A stretch of DNA of 64,000 bases. Source: an uncultured Roseobacter sp. (GTDB taxonomy: Bacteria; Pseudomonadota; Alphaproteobacteria; Rhodobacterales; Rhodobacteraceae). Within the stretch, counting starts at the first letter, position 1; every line of letters starts with the position of its first letter. The notes beneath the pieces were generated by a model. It did no database searches, was not told the origin of the DNA, and worked only from the letters and a program-made list of their open reading frames with translations. Below are positions 8,717-16,973 of this stretch, one piece after another. The translations under genes and the position numbers were made by a program. The stretch covers positions 806,001-870,000 of the forward strand of contig NZ_CANLKW010000003.1 of assembly GCF_947491795.1 (NCBI RefSeq), in the 5' to 3' direction.

Positions 8717-9772
8717 TCAGGACGCAGAGATCCGCGCCCCACTGTCCCTGTCGAACAGGTGACAGATGCTGACCGGTACGGAAAAGGAGATCATGTCCCC
8801 GATTTCCGCCCGGAATTCTTTGTGCGCTTTCACCGAGACAAGCTGCCCGCCTGCCCTGACTGTCAGCATGGTGGCATCGCCCAGCAGCTCGATGGTGTAG
8901 ATGGGGGCGTTGATCTGGCCCTGACCCGCCTCTGCCAGTGTTGCATCCTCCGCGCGGAACCCCAGCGTGACGGCGCCATCGGACGCTGCAAGGCCCGAAA
9001 TCTCTACATTCTTGCCTGTGAAAGTCCCGTTGCTGATGTCGCCGTCCATCAGGTTCATCGCCGGGCTGCCAATAAAACTGGCAACAAATGTGTTGGCGGG
9101 ATTGTCGTAGATGTCGGTGGGTGTACCAACCTGCTGCACTTTACCCTGCTTCATCACCACAACGCGGTCTGCAAGCGTCATCGCCTCGATCTGGTCGTGC
9201 GTTACGTATACGGTCGTTACTTTCAATTCGTGGCTGAGGTTCTTGATCTGGGCGCGTGTGGAAACGCGCAGCTTGGCATCAAGGTTGGACAGCGGCTCGT
9301 CCATGAGGAACACGTTGGGCTCGCGCACGATGGCACGGGCCAGAGCCACACGCTGGCGCTGCCCGCCCGAAAGCTCGGCTGGTTTGCGGTGCAGGAAATC
9401 GTCCAGCTCGACCATCGCAGAGGCACGGCGAACACGTTCGTCATGCTCGCTGTCCGGCACTTTGCGCACCTTGAGCGGAAACCGGATGTTCTCGTACACA
9501 TTCATATTCGGGTAGAGACCATAAGACTGGAAAACCATCGCCACATCGCGGTCTTTCGGATCGAGATCGTTGACGACCTGACCGTCAATTATGATCTCAC
9601 CTTCTGTGGCATCTTCCAGCCCAGCGATCATGCGCATGGTCGTTGTCTTGCCGCATCCTGAGGGGCCCAGCAGCACCAGAAATTCCTGATCCTCGATTGT
9701 CAGGTCAAAGTTATCGACACCGACAAAGCTCCCCCAGCGTTTGTTGACGTTGCGCAGTTGAATTTCGGCCAT
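8717..9772 (-). CDS. ABC transporter ATP-binding protein, MalK/UgpC type
   Basis: 351 residues counting from the ATG at 9772 (MAEIQLRNVNKRWG); the frame extends upstream to 9817 but that extension is atypical for the family. Walker A GPSGCGKTT is at residues 36-44, then the signature LSGGQRQRVALARA, Walker B VFLMDEPLSNLDA and the switch His in VYVTHDQIEAMTLADRV. The C-terminal third is the TOBE-like regulatory domain of CUT1 ATPases. It is the first gene of the operon, with the candidate operator 79 bases upstream. It powers the importer encoded by the next three genes. Confidence 0.95.
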   Translation of the reverse strand: MAEIQLRNVNKRWGSFVGVDNFDLTIEDQEFLVLLGPSGCGKTTTMRMIAGLEDATEGEIIIDGQVVNDLDPKDRDVAMVFQSYGLYPNMNVYENIRFPLKVRKVPDSEHDERVRRASAMVELDDFLHRKPAELSGGQRQRVALARAIVREPNVFLMDEPLSNLDAKLRVSTRAQIKNLSHELKVTTVYVTHDQIEAMTLADRVVVMKQGKVQQVGTPTDIYDNPANTFVASFIGSPAMNLMDGDISNGTFTGKNVEISGLAASDGAVTLGFRAEDATLAEAGQGQINAPIYTIELLGDATMLTVRAGGQLVSVKAHKEFRAEIGDMISFSVPVSICHLFDRDSGARISAS

Positions 9773-9805
9773 ATTGCCCCCACTGACACGAGCCCACGGA
9801 TTGCG

Positions 9806-9837
9806 GGTGTTAACCAACGCTAGTCAACGGTGTTAAC
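9806..9837 (-). promoter_or_regulatory. Direct repeat and likely promoter upstream of ABC operon
   Basis: The nonamer GGTGTTAAC occurs twice (9806-9814 and 9829-9837), 23 bases apart. On the minus strand a TTGACT box lies between the copies and could be a -35 element; a convincing -10 element was not found. The spacing of about two helical turns would place two protein molecules on one DNA face. It may be a second regulator or operator half-site region next to the palindrome at 9851-9872. Confidence 0.4.
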
Positions 9838-9850
9838 GGTTGGCAAGGCT

Positions 9851-9872
9851 TTTTTGCACACGTGTGCAAAAA
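9851..9872. promoter_or_regulatory. Perfect 22-bp palindrome, candidate LacI-family operator
   Basis: The sequence is a perfect inverted repeat with arms TTTTTGCACAC and GTGTGCAAAAA around a central CG. A central CG in an A/T-flanked palindrome is the usual form of LacI/GalR-family operators. It is 79 bases upstream of the first codon of the ATPase gene, and the operon itself ends in a LacI-family gene. That the LacI protein binds here is inferred from this pairing. Confidence 0.7.
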
Positions 9873-10227
9873 TCAGCGGCAGGGGCGGAAAATCAACCCG
9901 CTGCTGAAGCTTGATCTCAGATTACTCAGGTGGCAAAGCCCCCCAGGTTGTGGCGGAGAGCGTAATTAGGCCGTACCATCACATTACCTCAACAGACTAT
10001 GGAAAATGTGCCCGGGTGATGCGGCGTCTGCGGTTCGGAAAACCTGAGGTGGAACCCGTGCCATCAAGCGCCCGGAATTGCCGCGCAGTACTTGCCATGG
10101 CTGTTCCGGTACCTGCCCGTTTTTCAGGCGCCGTCCGGGTTACCGGGCGACGCTCCGAGCTGATCAGATTACCGGTACAGACCTGGTTGCACCCGAATCA
10201 TCGCGCTCCACCAGATCGCTCGGCAGG
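9873..10227. other. 355-bp stretch without a recognisable gene
   Basis: This lies between the operator of the ABC operon and the 3' end of gcdH. Open frames here have poor starts and unconvincing composition (arginine- and proline-rich, no known motif). No clear hairpin with a T-run was seen that could terminate gcdH. Nothing could be assigned. Confidence 0.5.
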
Positions 10228-11451
10228 TCAGAAAAACGCCTGAATACCGGTCTGTGCCCGCCCAAGGATCAGCGCATGTACGTCATGCGTGCCCTCGTAG
10301 GTATTGACCGTCTCAAGGTTCATCATGTGGCGCATGACCTGGAATTCACCCGAGATCCCATTGCCGCCGTGCATATCCCGCGCGTGACGTGCCACCTCAA
10401 GCGCTTTTCCGCAGTTGTTACGTTTTACAATGCTGATCATCTCTGGTGCTGCACTGGCAGCATCCAGCAGCCTGCCAACCTGCAGCGAAGCCTGCAGTCC
10501 CAGCGAAATCTCGGTCATCATATCCGCCAGTTTCTTTTGGAAAAGCTGTGTCCCGGCAAGAGGTTTGCCGAACTGGTGCCTGTCGAGCCCGTATTGCCGT
10601 GCCGCGTGCCAGCAGAATTCGGCGGCACCCATGGCGCCCCAGCTGATCCCGTAACGCGCACGGTTCAGGCACCCGAATGGCCCTTTGAGGCCCTGTACAT
10701 TGGGCAGCAGAGCGTCCTCGCCCACTTCCACGCCTTCCATTACGATCTCACCTGTCACAGAGGTGCGCAGCGACAGTTTGTTGCCAACTTTCGGCGCGGT
10801 CAGCCCCGGCATGCCTTTTTCCAGAATAAAGCCGCGGATTTTCCCACCGTGTTCTTCTGACCTGGCCCAGACGACAAAGACATCCGCGATCGGTGCATTT
10901 GAAATCCACATCTTGGACCCGGTCAGCCGGTAGCCGTTCGCCGTCTTCTCGGCACGCGTTTTCATCCCGGCGGGGTCGGAGCCAGCGTCAGGTTCCGTGA
11001 GGCCAAAACACCCGATCCATTCACCAGAGCACAGTTTGGGGAGAAATTTTCGGCGCTGCGCCTCCGAGCCGTAGGCATAGATGGGATAGATCACCAGGCT
11101 CGACTGTACCGACATCATGGAACGGTAACCGGAATCAACGCGCTCCACCTCGCGCGCGACGAGGCCGTACGACACGTAAGAGCCACCGAGCCCACCATAT
11201 TCCTCGGGGCAGGTCACCCCCAGCAACCCCATGTCGCCCATTTCGCGGAAAATGCCCGGCTCTGTCGTTTCATCAGCAAAGGCGCTGATAACACGGGGTT
11301 GCAGCTTTTCCTGCGCATACGCGTGGGCGCTGTCGCGGATCATGCGTTCATCTTCTTCCAGCTGGTCGGAGAGACGCAGCGGATCGGTCCAGTCAAATGC
11401 ACCGAGATCAGGTGCGTCCTTGGCCTTGAGCAGCGGGGCTTCAGCATTCAT
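10228..11451 (-). CDS. gcdH: Glutaryl-CoA dehydrogenase
   Basis: 407 residues from the ATG at 11451, which follows AAAGGAAAAGTC; an in-frame ATG 45 bases upstream lacks support. An acyl-CoA dehydrogenase that oxidises and decarboxylates glutaryl-CoA to crotonyl-CoA in lysine, tryptophan and aromatic breakdown, passing electrons to ETF. Seen here: the FAD-binding segment [20 protein letters not shown], and the C-terminal [20 protein letters not shown], which carries the catalytic glutamate of the GcdH subfamily. The divergent LysR gene on the plus strand is the arrangement usually seen with gcdH. Confidence 0.95.
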   Translation of the reverse strand: MNAEAPLLKAKDAPDLGAFDWTDPLRLSDQLEEDERMIRDSAHAYAQEKLQPRVISAFADETTEPGIFREMGDMGLLGVTCPEEYGGLGGSYVSYGLVAREVERVDSGYRSMMSVQSSLVIYPIYAYGSEAQRRKFLPKLCSGEWIGCFGLTEPDAGSDPAGMKTRAEKTANGYRLTGSKMWISNAPIADVFVVWARSEEHGGKIRGFILEKGMPGLTAPKVGNKLSLRTSVTGEIVMEGVEVGEDALLPNVQGLKGPFGCLNRARYGISWGAMGAAEFCWHAARQYGLDRHQFGKPLAGTQLFQKKLADMMTEISLGLQASLQVGRLLDAASAAPEMISIVKRNNCGKALEVARHARDMHGGNGISGEFQVMRHMMNLETVNTYEGTHDVHALILGRAQTGIQAFF

Positions 11452-11560
11452 GACTTTTCCTTTCGACGAAATCAGCAGGTTTTGCGTTTGGGGCATTATT
11501 GCAAAAGAACGCGGGAATGACTAACGATGCTTTGTCGCGTGATGTATGAGGAAAAATCAT

Positions 11561-12448
11561 ATGATTGCCCCCCGCCGGTTTCTGCCCTCCGTTTCTGCGC
11601 TGCTGTGTTTCGAGGCTGTTGCAAGGCTGGGCAGTGCGACGCAGGCCGCCGCTGAGCTTTCGCTGACGCAGGGTGCGGTCAGCCGCCAGCTGCGCGCGCT
11701 GGAAGACCAGCTGAATGTCCGGCTGCTGGAACGGGCAGGCCGTGGCCTGACCCTGACGGCCGCCGGTACAAAGTACGCAGAAGAGGTCCGGACCATTCTG
11801 GCCAGCCTCGCACGGGCCTCTGTTGGCGTGCAGACCGACGCGTCGGGCGGGACACTCAACCTGTCGATCCTGCCGGCCTTCGGGATGCACTGGCTGGCCC
11901 CGCGTCTGCGCGACTTTGCCCGGCAGCATCCCGAAGTCACCGTGAACCTCTCGACCCGGCTGGCCCCTTTTGACTTCCGGGGCAGCACATTTGATGCCGC
12001 CATTCACTTTGGCCGCGAGGACTGGCCGGGAGTACATTACCTGCCGCTGATGCCCGAGACCGTCGTCCCGGTCTGTGCGCCCGAACTTTTTGCCCGACCC
12101 GCAGATGACCCCGCGGATCTGCTCAGACATGATCTGCTGCACCTGGACACCCGCCCGCGCGGGTGGGCGCGCTGGTTCCGCGCTGTGGGGGTCACAACGG
12201 ACCCCGCAGGCGGCATGGTCTTTGACCAGTTTTCCACCATGGCCCAGGCCGCCATCCACGGGCTGGGCATTGCGCTGCTGCCCACGTTTTTTGCCGAACC
12301 CTATCTGGAGAGCGAACAGCTTGCGCTGGCATCGCGCCATACAACAGAAAGCATCGGCAGCTATTATCTGGTCTGGCCCGCAGGCCGGGAGACGGACGCG
12401 GCACTCACGGCCTTCTGCGACTGGCTCTCGGCGGAAACCAGCCCGTGA
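11561..12448 (+). CDS. LysR-family transcriptional regulator (GcdR-like)
   Basis: 295 residues from the ATG at 11561, which has GAGGAA eight bases upstream; an earlier in-frame ATG at 11546 is less likely. The LysR helix-turn-helix lies at about residues 12-60 (ALLCFEAVARLGSATQAAAE, SLTQGAVSRQLRALEDQL). The rest is the effector-binding domain. The motif set resembles the GcvA/AmpR-like group. Divergent from gcdH with a 109-base shared region, it most likely activates gcdH in response to a glutarate-pathway intermediate; this role is inferred from position. Confidence 0.9.
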   Translation: MIAPRRFLPSVSALLCFEAVARLGSATQAAAELSLTQGAVSRQLRALEDQLNVRLLERAGRGLTLTAAGTKYAEEVRTILASLARASVGVQTDASGGTLNLSILPAFGMHWLAPRLRDFARQHPEVTVNLSTRLAPFDFRGSTFDAAIHFGREDWPGVHYLPLMPETVVPVCAPELFARPADDPADLLRHDLLHLDTRPRGWARWFRAVGVTTDPAGGMVFDQFSTMAQAAIHGLGIALLPTFFAEPYLESEQLALASRHTTESIGSYYLVWPAGRETDAALTAFCDWLSAETSP

Positions 12449-12630
12449 CAACGCACCCGCCGGCTTTCCCCTATAACGAGAAAACCTGTTTATTTTGAAT
12501 ATTGTAGCCGGAACAGAAACACTCTGTATGCACCCGGAATGCCGCGTGTGAGCCATTGCCCTGGCCCAATTCAGTCTCAATTCAAATTTATCACAAACTC
12601 ATCTGCTGATTGGGTGGGGCTGGTCTGAGG

Positions 12631-12984
12631 ATGTTTGTTTTGCGAGTTAAATCTGTTTTTGTTGTTACCCTGTTCTTCCTCGGACTGGCCCCATTCAGCG
12701 CAGCAGCGCAGGAGGTCCGCGAACACGTTATATTCATCCTTGCGGGCACCTATTTTCCGGTCGTGACGGAGGTTACCGCGGGCGATCATGTCCGCTTTGT
12801 CAATGTCAGCGGCGCGGCGCACAGTGTGCGCCACCTTGAGGGCCTCTGGGAGACACCGCAGATGCCCGAAGGGCAGGAACTGGTCATTGCCGTCACGGAT
12901 GAAATGACCGGCATATTCAAAGATGACGCCGGCCATTTTGCACAGGGCGAGCTGAAACCGCTGAGCGCACCGCAACAGGACTGA
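12631..12984 (+). CDS. Small exported cupredoxin-like protein lacking copper ligands
   Basis: 117 residues from the ATG at 12631; a TTG at 12610 is in frame and GAGG sits immediately before the ATG, so the start is uncertain. An N-terminal signal peptide (VFVVTLFFLGLAPFSAAAQE) marks it as periplasmic. The segment EVTAGDHVRFVNVSGAAHSV resembles the first half of plastocyanin-like copper proteins with H64 as one potential ligand. The usual downstream Tyr-Cys-His cluster is missing and there is no cysteine at all. Copper binding of the blue type is therefore unlikely. The preceding 180 bases are AT-rich and may hold its promoter. Confidence 0.65.
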   Translation: MFVLRVKSVFVVTLFFLGLAPFSAAAQEVREHVIFILAGTYFPVVTEVTAGDHVRFVNVSGAAHSVRHLEGLWETPQMPEGQELVIAVTDEMTGIFKDDAGHFAQGELKPLSAPQQD

Positions 12985-12991
12985 GACCGGG

Positions 12992-13684
12992 TCAGCTTTC
13001 TGCTGCTGCCGCCTCGTCTGACAATGGCCGGATCAGCTCCGGCCCTGATGCCCGGTTGGAATTGACGGTACGGGCCACGCGGTAAAAGGTCAGATGCTCT
13101 TCGGGTGCGGCCTTCATCAGAACGGCGGCCCCGTGCCCTTCTTCTCCAAGCCAGAGCGCGATGTCTTCTGTGCGCAGAATCACCGGCATACGGTGGTGAA
13201 TCGTGGCCATTTTCGGGTTGGCTGCTGTTGTGACCACGGCGCAGGTCCGCAGGGTTTCACCCTCTGGCCCGGTCCATTCCTGCCAGACAGCCGCCATCAC
13301 CATAGGGCCACCGTCAGCCGGTGCGATATACCAGGGATTGCGCGCGCCATCGGGCGTTTTTGTCCATTCGTAAAAGCCATCTGCCACCACAAGCGCCCGG
13401 CGGTGACGCACCGCATCGCGAAACGCCGGTTTTTCAGCAATGGTTTCGCCGCGCGCATTGATCAGCAGCGGCCCGCCCGCTGGTTTTTTGTACCAGCGCG
13501 GCAGAAATCCCCAGCGCATCATGGTCAGACGACGCGGCACATCCGCACCGCCGGTGACAACATGAATGCCGGTTGTCGGGCAGACATTGTAGTCTGGCAC
13601 CTCTGGCAGATCATTGTCAGGCCGGGCTGAAAAGAGCTGCGCCATGGCGTCACTGGGCAGGGTTATCGCAAAACGTCCGCACAT
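12992..13684 (-). CDS. SOS response-associated peptidase (SRAP/YedK/HMCES family)
   Basis: 230 residues. SRAP proteins bind abasic sites in single-stranded DNA and form a thiazolidine cross-link through Cys2 after removal of the initiator Met. Seen here: MCGRFAIT at the N-terminus with C2, the LLINARGETIAEKPAF motif with the DNA-contacting Asn and Arg, the glutamate in ADGFYEWTK, and the histidine in TIHHRMPVIL. Length is normal for the family. The gene is convergent with the small exported protein, only seven bases apart. No LexA box was recognised upstream. Confidence 0.95.
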   Translation of the reverse strand: MCGRFAITLPSDAMAQLFSARPDNDLPEVPDYNVCPTTGIHVVTGGADVPRRLTMMRWGFLPRWYKKPAGGPLLINARGETIAEKPAFRDAVRHRRALVVADGFYEWTKTPDGARNPWYIAPADGGPMVMAAVWQEWTGPEGETLRTCAVVTTAANPKMATIHHRMPVILRTEDIALWLGEEGHGAAVLMKAAPEEHLTFYRVARTVNSNRASGPELIRPLSDEAAAAES

Positions 13685-13723
13685 AACCTATGAATAAAGC
13701 TCATTGGTCGGCTCTGCCACATG

Positions 13724-13756
13724 AAAAACGCCCGGGGGGTCCCCCGGGCGTTTTTT
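13724..13756 (-). terminator. Intrinsic terminator of the 5'-nucleotidase gene
   Basis: A perfect 15-bp inverted repeat (arms 13724-13738 and 13741-13755) with a very short centre, GC-rich inner part and A-run/T-run outer part. It can act in both directions. It lies 80 bases downstream of the stop of the minus-strand nucleotidase and before the SRAP gene. Confidence 0.9.
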
Positions 13757-13779
13757 GCGTTTTCCGGCCGTCCGTGCGG

Positions 13780-13821
13780 CGTCGGTATCACGTCGGTAAT
13801 ACGTCGGTATTACGTCGGTGC
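13780..13821 (-). repeat. 11-bp-period tandem repeat, copy 1 (four units)
   Basis: Four units of CGTCGGTATNA-type sequence start at 13780, 13791, 13802 and 13813. Read on the minus strand the units are ACCGACGTAAT-like and lie just after the nucleotidase stop codon. A second, longer array with the same unit and similar flanking bases is at 61968-62022, also just after a gene end in the same relative orientation. Confidence 0.85.
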
Positions 13822-13837
13822 GTGGCGCACGGGCGCG

Positions 13838-15394
13838 TCACTTTTTGGTAATCCGCCCGTCTTTGTAGGGCGTGTAGGGCGCGTTGGCTGCGATGAATTC
13901 AGCCGTCACATCCGCCAGATCAGGACCGAAGTCATAGGCATTCTGCGCGTCCTGGAACATTTTGTACCCGTCCCCGCCGTTGCGGACGTAGTTGTTGGAC
14001 ACAACGCCATAGAGCTTGTCAGGGTCTACAGGCGCGCCGCCAATCATCACATCGCTGACACGACTGCCCGCAGGCTGTGCCGCGTCAAAGGCAAAGCTCA
14101 TGCCGGAGACCTGCGGGAAGCGGCCCGCGCCTTCTTCGATCTGACTGACACCGTTTTCCAGCGCCGCGACGATTGTGGCGCCGGTCACCTCGAACGTGCT
14201 GAGCGTGTTCTGGAACGGCAGCACGGTGAGCACCTCGCCCATCGTGACCTCGCCCGCGTCGATGCTGGCGCGGATGCCCCCGCCGTTCTGGATGGCGACA
14301 TCAATGCCCTGGTCTTTCACCCGGTCGAGCATCGCATCTGCAATCAGGTTACCCATGGCACATTCCACGGCCCGGCATTCTTCGCGCACGCCCACGATTT
14401 CCTGCGCGGTTTCGGCCACCACACGGTTGCGGATTTCCTCGAGCGGTGCGGCAGCGGCGGCAATGCGCGCGGCGGTGTCCGCATCCGCCGTCACAGCGGC
14501 ATCGATGATCAGCGGCTCGCCTGCGGCTTGGGTGATGTTGCCCGCGTCATCAAAGGTGAGGTTCAGCTCGCCCAGGAATTTGCCGTAGGCATAGGCCTGA
14601 ACGATGGCCGTGTTGCCCACCATCGTGGGATAGGGGCCGACCGCACGTTCATTGGTGTTGGACAGCAGGCTGTTGGAGTGCCCGCCGACGATCACGTCAA
14701 CACCTGTGGTTTCGGCGGCCACACGCTGGTCGGTGCCATAGCCCGAGTGGCTGAGCACGATGATTTTGTTCACGCCCTCGGCGGTGAGCCGGTCGACCTC
14801 GGCCTGAACGGCGGCCACCGGATCAGAGAAGGTGATGTTGGGACCGGGCGAGGCCAGCTCGTCTGTGTCCTCGGGCGTCAGGCCGATCAGGCCCAGCTTT
14901 TCGCCGCCGCGTTCGATCACTGTGGATTTCGCGAGCGTATCGGCCAGCAGGGGCTCGCCCGAGACATCCGCATTGGACATCAGAACGGGGAAATCCACCG
15001 CGTCCATGAAGCCGCGCAGCACTTCAGGGCCATCGTCGAACTCGTGATTGCCCACGGTCATGGCGTCATAGCCCAGCTTGTTCATCATCTCGGCGGCCAG
15101 CGCGCCCTTGTAATAGGTGTAGAAAAGGGTGCCCTGGAACTGGTCACCGCCGTCTACAAGAATGGAGTTATTGCTGCGGGCACGGGCCTCGGCCACGGCT
15201 GTGACCAGACGCGCGGAGCCGCCAAAGCATTTACCCTCGGCATCGTCCTCGGCAGAACAGCCGCTGTCATATTTGCTGATCGGCTCGAAGCGCGCGTGAA
15301 AGTCGTTGGTATGCAGGATGGTCAGGCTGTAATCAGCCGCGGCCATACCGGATGTCACGGCCAGGGCGGCTGTGGCGGTCAGGAATCGTTTCAT
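13838..15394 (-). CDS. Exported 5'-nucleotidase / 2',3'-cyclic phosphodiesterase (UshA-like)
   Basis: 518 residues from the ATG at 15394 (a second ATG one codon upstream is equally possible; GAGGGG precedes both). Signal peptide MKRFLTATAALAVTSGMAAA. The metallophosphatase domain shows LTILHTNDFHARFEP (D31, H33), TVGNHEFDDGPEV and VIVGGHSNSLLS; the C-terminal 5'-nucleotidase domain includes IDVAIQNGGGIRA and VVSNNYVRNGGDGY for nucleoside stacking. In the periplasm it would release phosphate and nucleosides from nucleotides. Nucleoside salvage genes lie 20 kb away, so the two may cooperate. No phosphate-starvation box was identified. Confidence 0.93.
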   Translation of the reverse strand: MKRFLTATAALAVTSGMAAADYSLTILHTNDFHARFEPISKYDSGCSAEDDAEGKCFGGSARLVTAVAEARARSNNSILVDGGDQFQGTLFYTYYKGALAAEMMNKLGYDAMTVGNHEFDDGPEVLRGFMDAVDFPVLMSNADVSGEPLLADTLAKSTVIERGGEKLGLIGLTPEDTDELASPGPNITFSDPVAAVQAEVDRLTAEGVNKIIVLSHSGYGTDQRVAAETTGVDVIVGGHSNSLLSNTNERAVGPYPTMVGNTAIVQAYAYGKFLGELNLTFDDAGNITQAAGEPLIIDAAVTADADTAARIAAAAAPLEEIRNRVVAETAQEIVGVREECRAVECAMGNLIADAMLDRVKDQGIDVAIQNGGGIRASIDAGEVTMGEVLTVLPFQNTLSTFEVTGATIVAALENGVSQIEEGAGRFPQVSGMSFAFDAAQPAGSRVSDVMIGGAPVDPDKLYGVVSNNYVRNGGDGYKMFQDAQNAYDFGPDLADVTAEFIAANAPYTPYKDGRITKK

Positions 15395-15532
15395 CATTTT
15401 ACCCCTCAGAAAACGCATTGCGTCATGGTGGCGCGGCTTTGCCAGGGTGTCAAAGCCTCTCTGGTTCAAAGGCGGTCTGCCCCTGCGTCAGCCGCCCTGC
15501 CCTGCCTCTTGACCGGGCGCGGGGCACAGGGC

Positions 15533-15895
15533 ATGAGCGGCGGTATGGAGATTTACAAGATATTCCGCGAGAGCGAATGGGCGCAGCTGCGTGCCGATGG
15601 CGAAACAACGGGTGCCCCGGTGGACGTGGCCGACGGGTATGTTCATTTCTCGACCGCAAAGCAGGCCGCTGAGACCGCCGCCCGGCATTTTGCCGGTGAG
15701 GACGGGCTGATGCTGCTGGGCATTGAAGCGGATCGGCTGGGCGATGACCTGAAGTGGGAGCCGTCGCGCGGCGGGCAGCTTTTTCCGCATCTCTACCGGG
15801 TGCTGCGCCTGTCAGACGTGGCCTGGGCCCAGCCCTTGCCGCTGACCGGTGGGCAGCATGTCTTTCCGCCGGGTCTGGGGATTTCTGAGGCATGA
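15533..15895 (+). CDS. DUF952 family protein
   Basis: 120 residues, starting at ATG 15533 or at 15545 ([12 protein letters not shown]). The pattern [20 protein letters not shown] followed by [17 protein letters not shown] and the final [11 protein letters not shown] is that of the DUF952 family, small cytosolic proteins of unknown function with an ART-like fold. It precedes pyrD with 25 bases between, and the same pair order is common in alphaproteobacteria, suggesting a shared transcript. No catalytic role can be stated. Confidence 0.9.
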   Translation: MSGGMEIYKIFRESEWAQLRADGETTGAPVDVADGYVHFSTAKQAAETAARHFAGEDGLMLLGIEADRLGDDLKWEPSRGGQLFPHLYRVLRLSDVAWAQPLPLTGGQHVFPPGLGISEA

Positions 15896-15920
15896 GCCCG
15901 AAAACGCCGCAGGACAAACT

Positions 15921-16964
15921 GTGAAGGACCTGCTGGAACAGGCTGGTCTGCGCGTGTTGCGGCGCATCGACCCGGAGACAGCGCATGCTCTGGCGCTGCG
16001 GGCGCTGAACGCAGGTCTGGCACGCGGGCCGGGGCCTGTAACCTCCGACCGGCTGCGCACGGATCTCGCCGGGATTGCCCTTGATAACCCGCTGGGCCTG
16101 GCCGCCGGGTTTGACAAAAACGCCGAGGCTGTTCCCGCCCTTTCGCGCGCCGGTTTCGGCTTTGTCGAAGTGGGGGCGGCGACGCCGCTTGATCAGCCCG
16201 GAAACCCAAAGCCCCGCCTCTTTCGGCTGACGGAGGATCAGGGCGCGATCAACCGCTTTGGTTTCAACAATGACGGGATGGAGGCCATCGCCGCACGTCT
16301 GGCAAAGGCCCCTGCCGCCGTGCCGGTGGGCATCAATCTGGGCGCTAACAAAACCAGCACGGACCGGGCTGCGGATTTCGCGCAGGTGATGGAGAAAATG
16401 CGCCCGCATGTTGCCTTTGCGACGGTCAATGTCTCTTCGCCCAACACCGAAAAACTGCGGGATCTGCAGGGGCCGGAAGCTTTGGCGGCCCTGCTGGACG
16501 GGGTGATGGCGGTGCGCGGTACCACGCCGGTTTTCCTGAAAATTGCGCCCGATCTCGGCCCTGCAGAGATCGGCGATATCGCGTCAGTGGCGCGTTCTGC
16601 GGGTGTGCACGGCATCATCGCGACAAACACCACGCTGGCGCGCGAAGGGCTGAAAAGTGCCCACAGCGCCGAGGCGGGCGGCCTGTCCGGTCAGCCGGTG
16701 TTCGAGCGGTCGACCCGGGTTCTGGCGCAGCTGTCTGCGCATTGTGACATTCCGCTGATCGGGGTGGGTGGTATCTCGAGCGGGGCGCAGGCCTATGCCA
16801 AAATCCGCGCAGGGGCCTCGGCGCTGCAGCTCTATACGGCGCTGGTTTTTGGCGGATTGTCGCTGGTTACGCGCATCCTGGAAGATCTGGACCAGCGGCT
16901 GGCAGACGACGGATTTTCATCCGTCGCCGAGGCCCGGGGAACCGGGCGGGATAACTGGCTCTGA
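15921..16964 (+). CDS. pyrD: Dihydroorotate dehydrogenase (quinone), class 2
   Basis: 347 residues from a GTG at 15921 with AGGA seven bases before it; the start fits the family N-terminus ([20 protein letters not shown]), an amphipathic membrane-binding stretch. It oxidises dihydroorotate to orotate with FMN and passes electrons to quinone, the fourth step of UMP synthesis. Class 2 features: [17 protein letters not shown], the catalytic serine in [15 protein letters not shown], and FMN-phosphate binding near [17 protein letters not shown]. Downstream of DUF952 on the same strand; carB of the same pathway is 38 kb further on. Confidence 0.96.
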   Translation: MKDLLEQAGLRVLRRIDPETAHALALRALNAGLARGPGPVTSDRLRTDLAGIALDNPLGLAAGFDKNAEAVPALSRAGFGFVEVGAATPLDQPGNPKPRLFRLTEDQGAINRFGFNNDGMEAIAARLAKAPAAVPVGINLGANKTSTDRAADFAQVMEKMRPHVAFATVNVSSPNTEKLRDLQGPEALAALLDGVMAVRGTTPVFLKIAPDLGPAEIGDIASVARSAGVHGIIATNTTLAREGLKSAHSAEAGGLSGQPVFERSTRVLAQLSAHCDIPLIGVGGISSGAQAYAKIRAGASALQLYTALVFGGLSLVTRILEDLDQRLADDGFSSVAEARGTGRDNWL

Positions 16965-16973
16965 TCACATGGG

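Noticed and set aside
9873..10227. Small gene on the plus strand after the operator
   Set aside because: The frame from 9911 begins with TTG, lacks a ribosome site and has no recognisable features.
13721..15532. Long plus-strand frame leading into the DUF952 gene
   Set aside because: It is antisense to the 5'-nucleotidase; only its last 120 codons are the true DUF952 gene.
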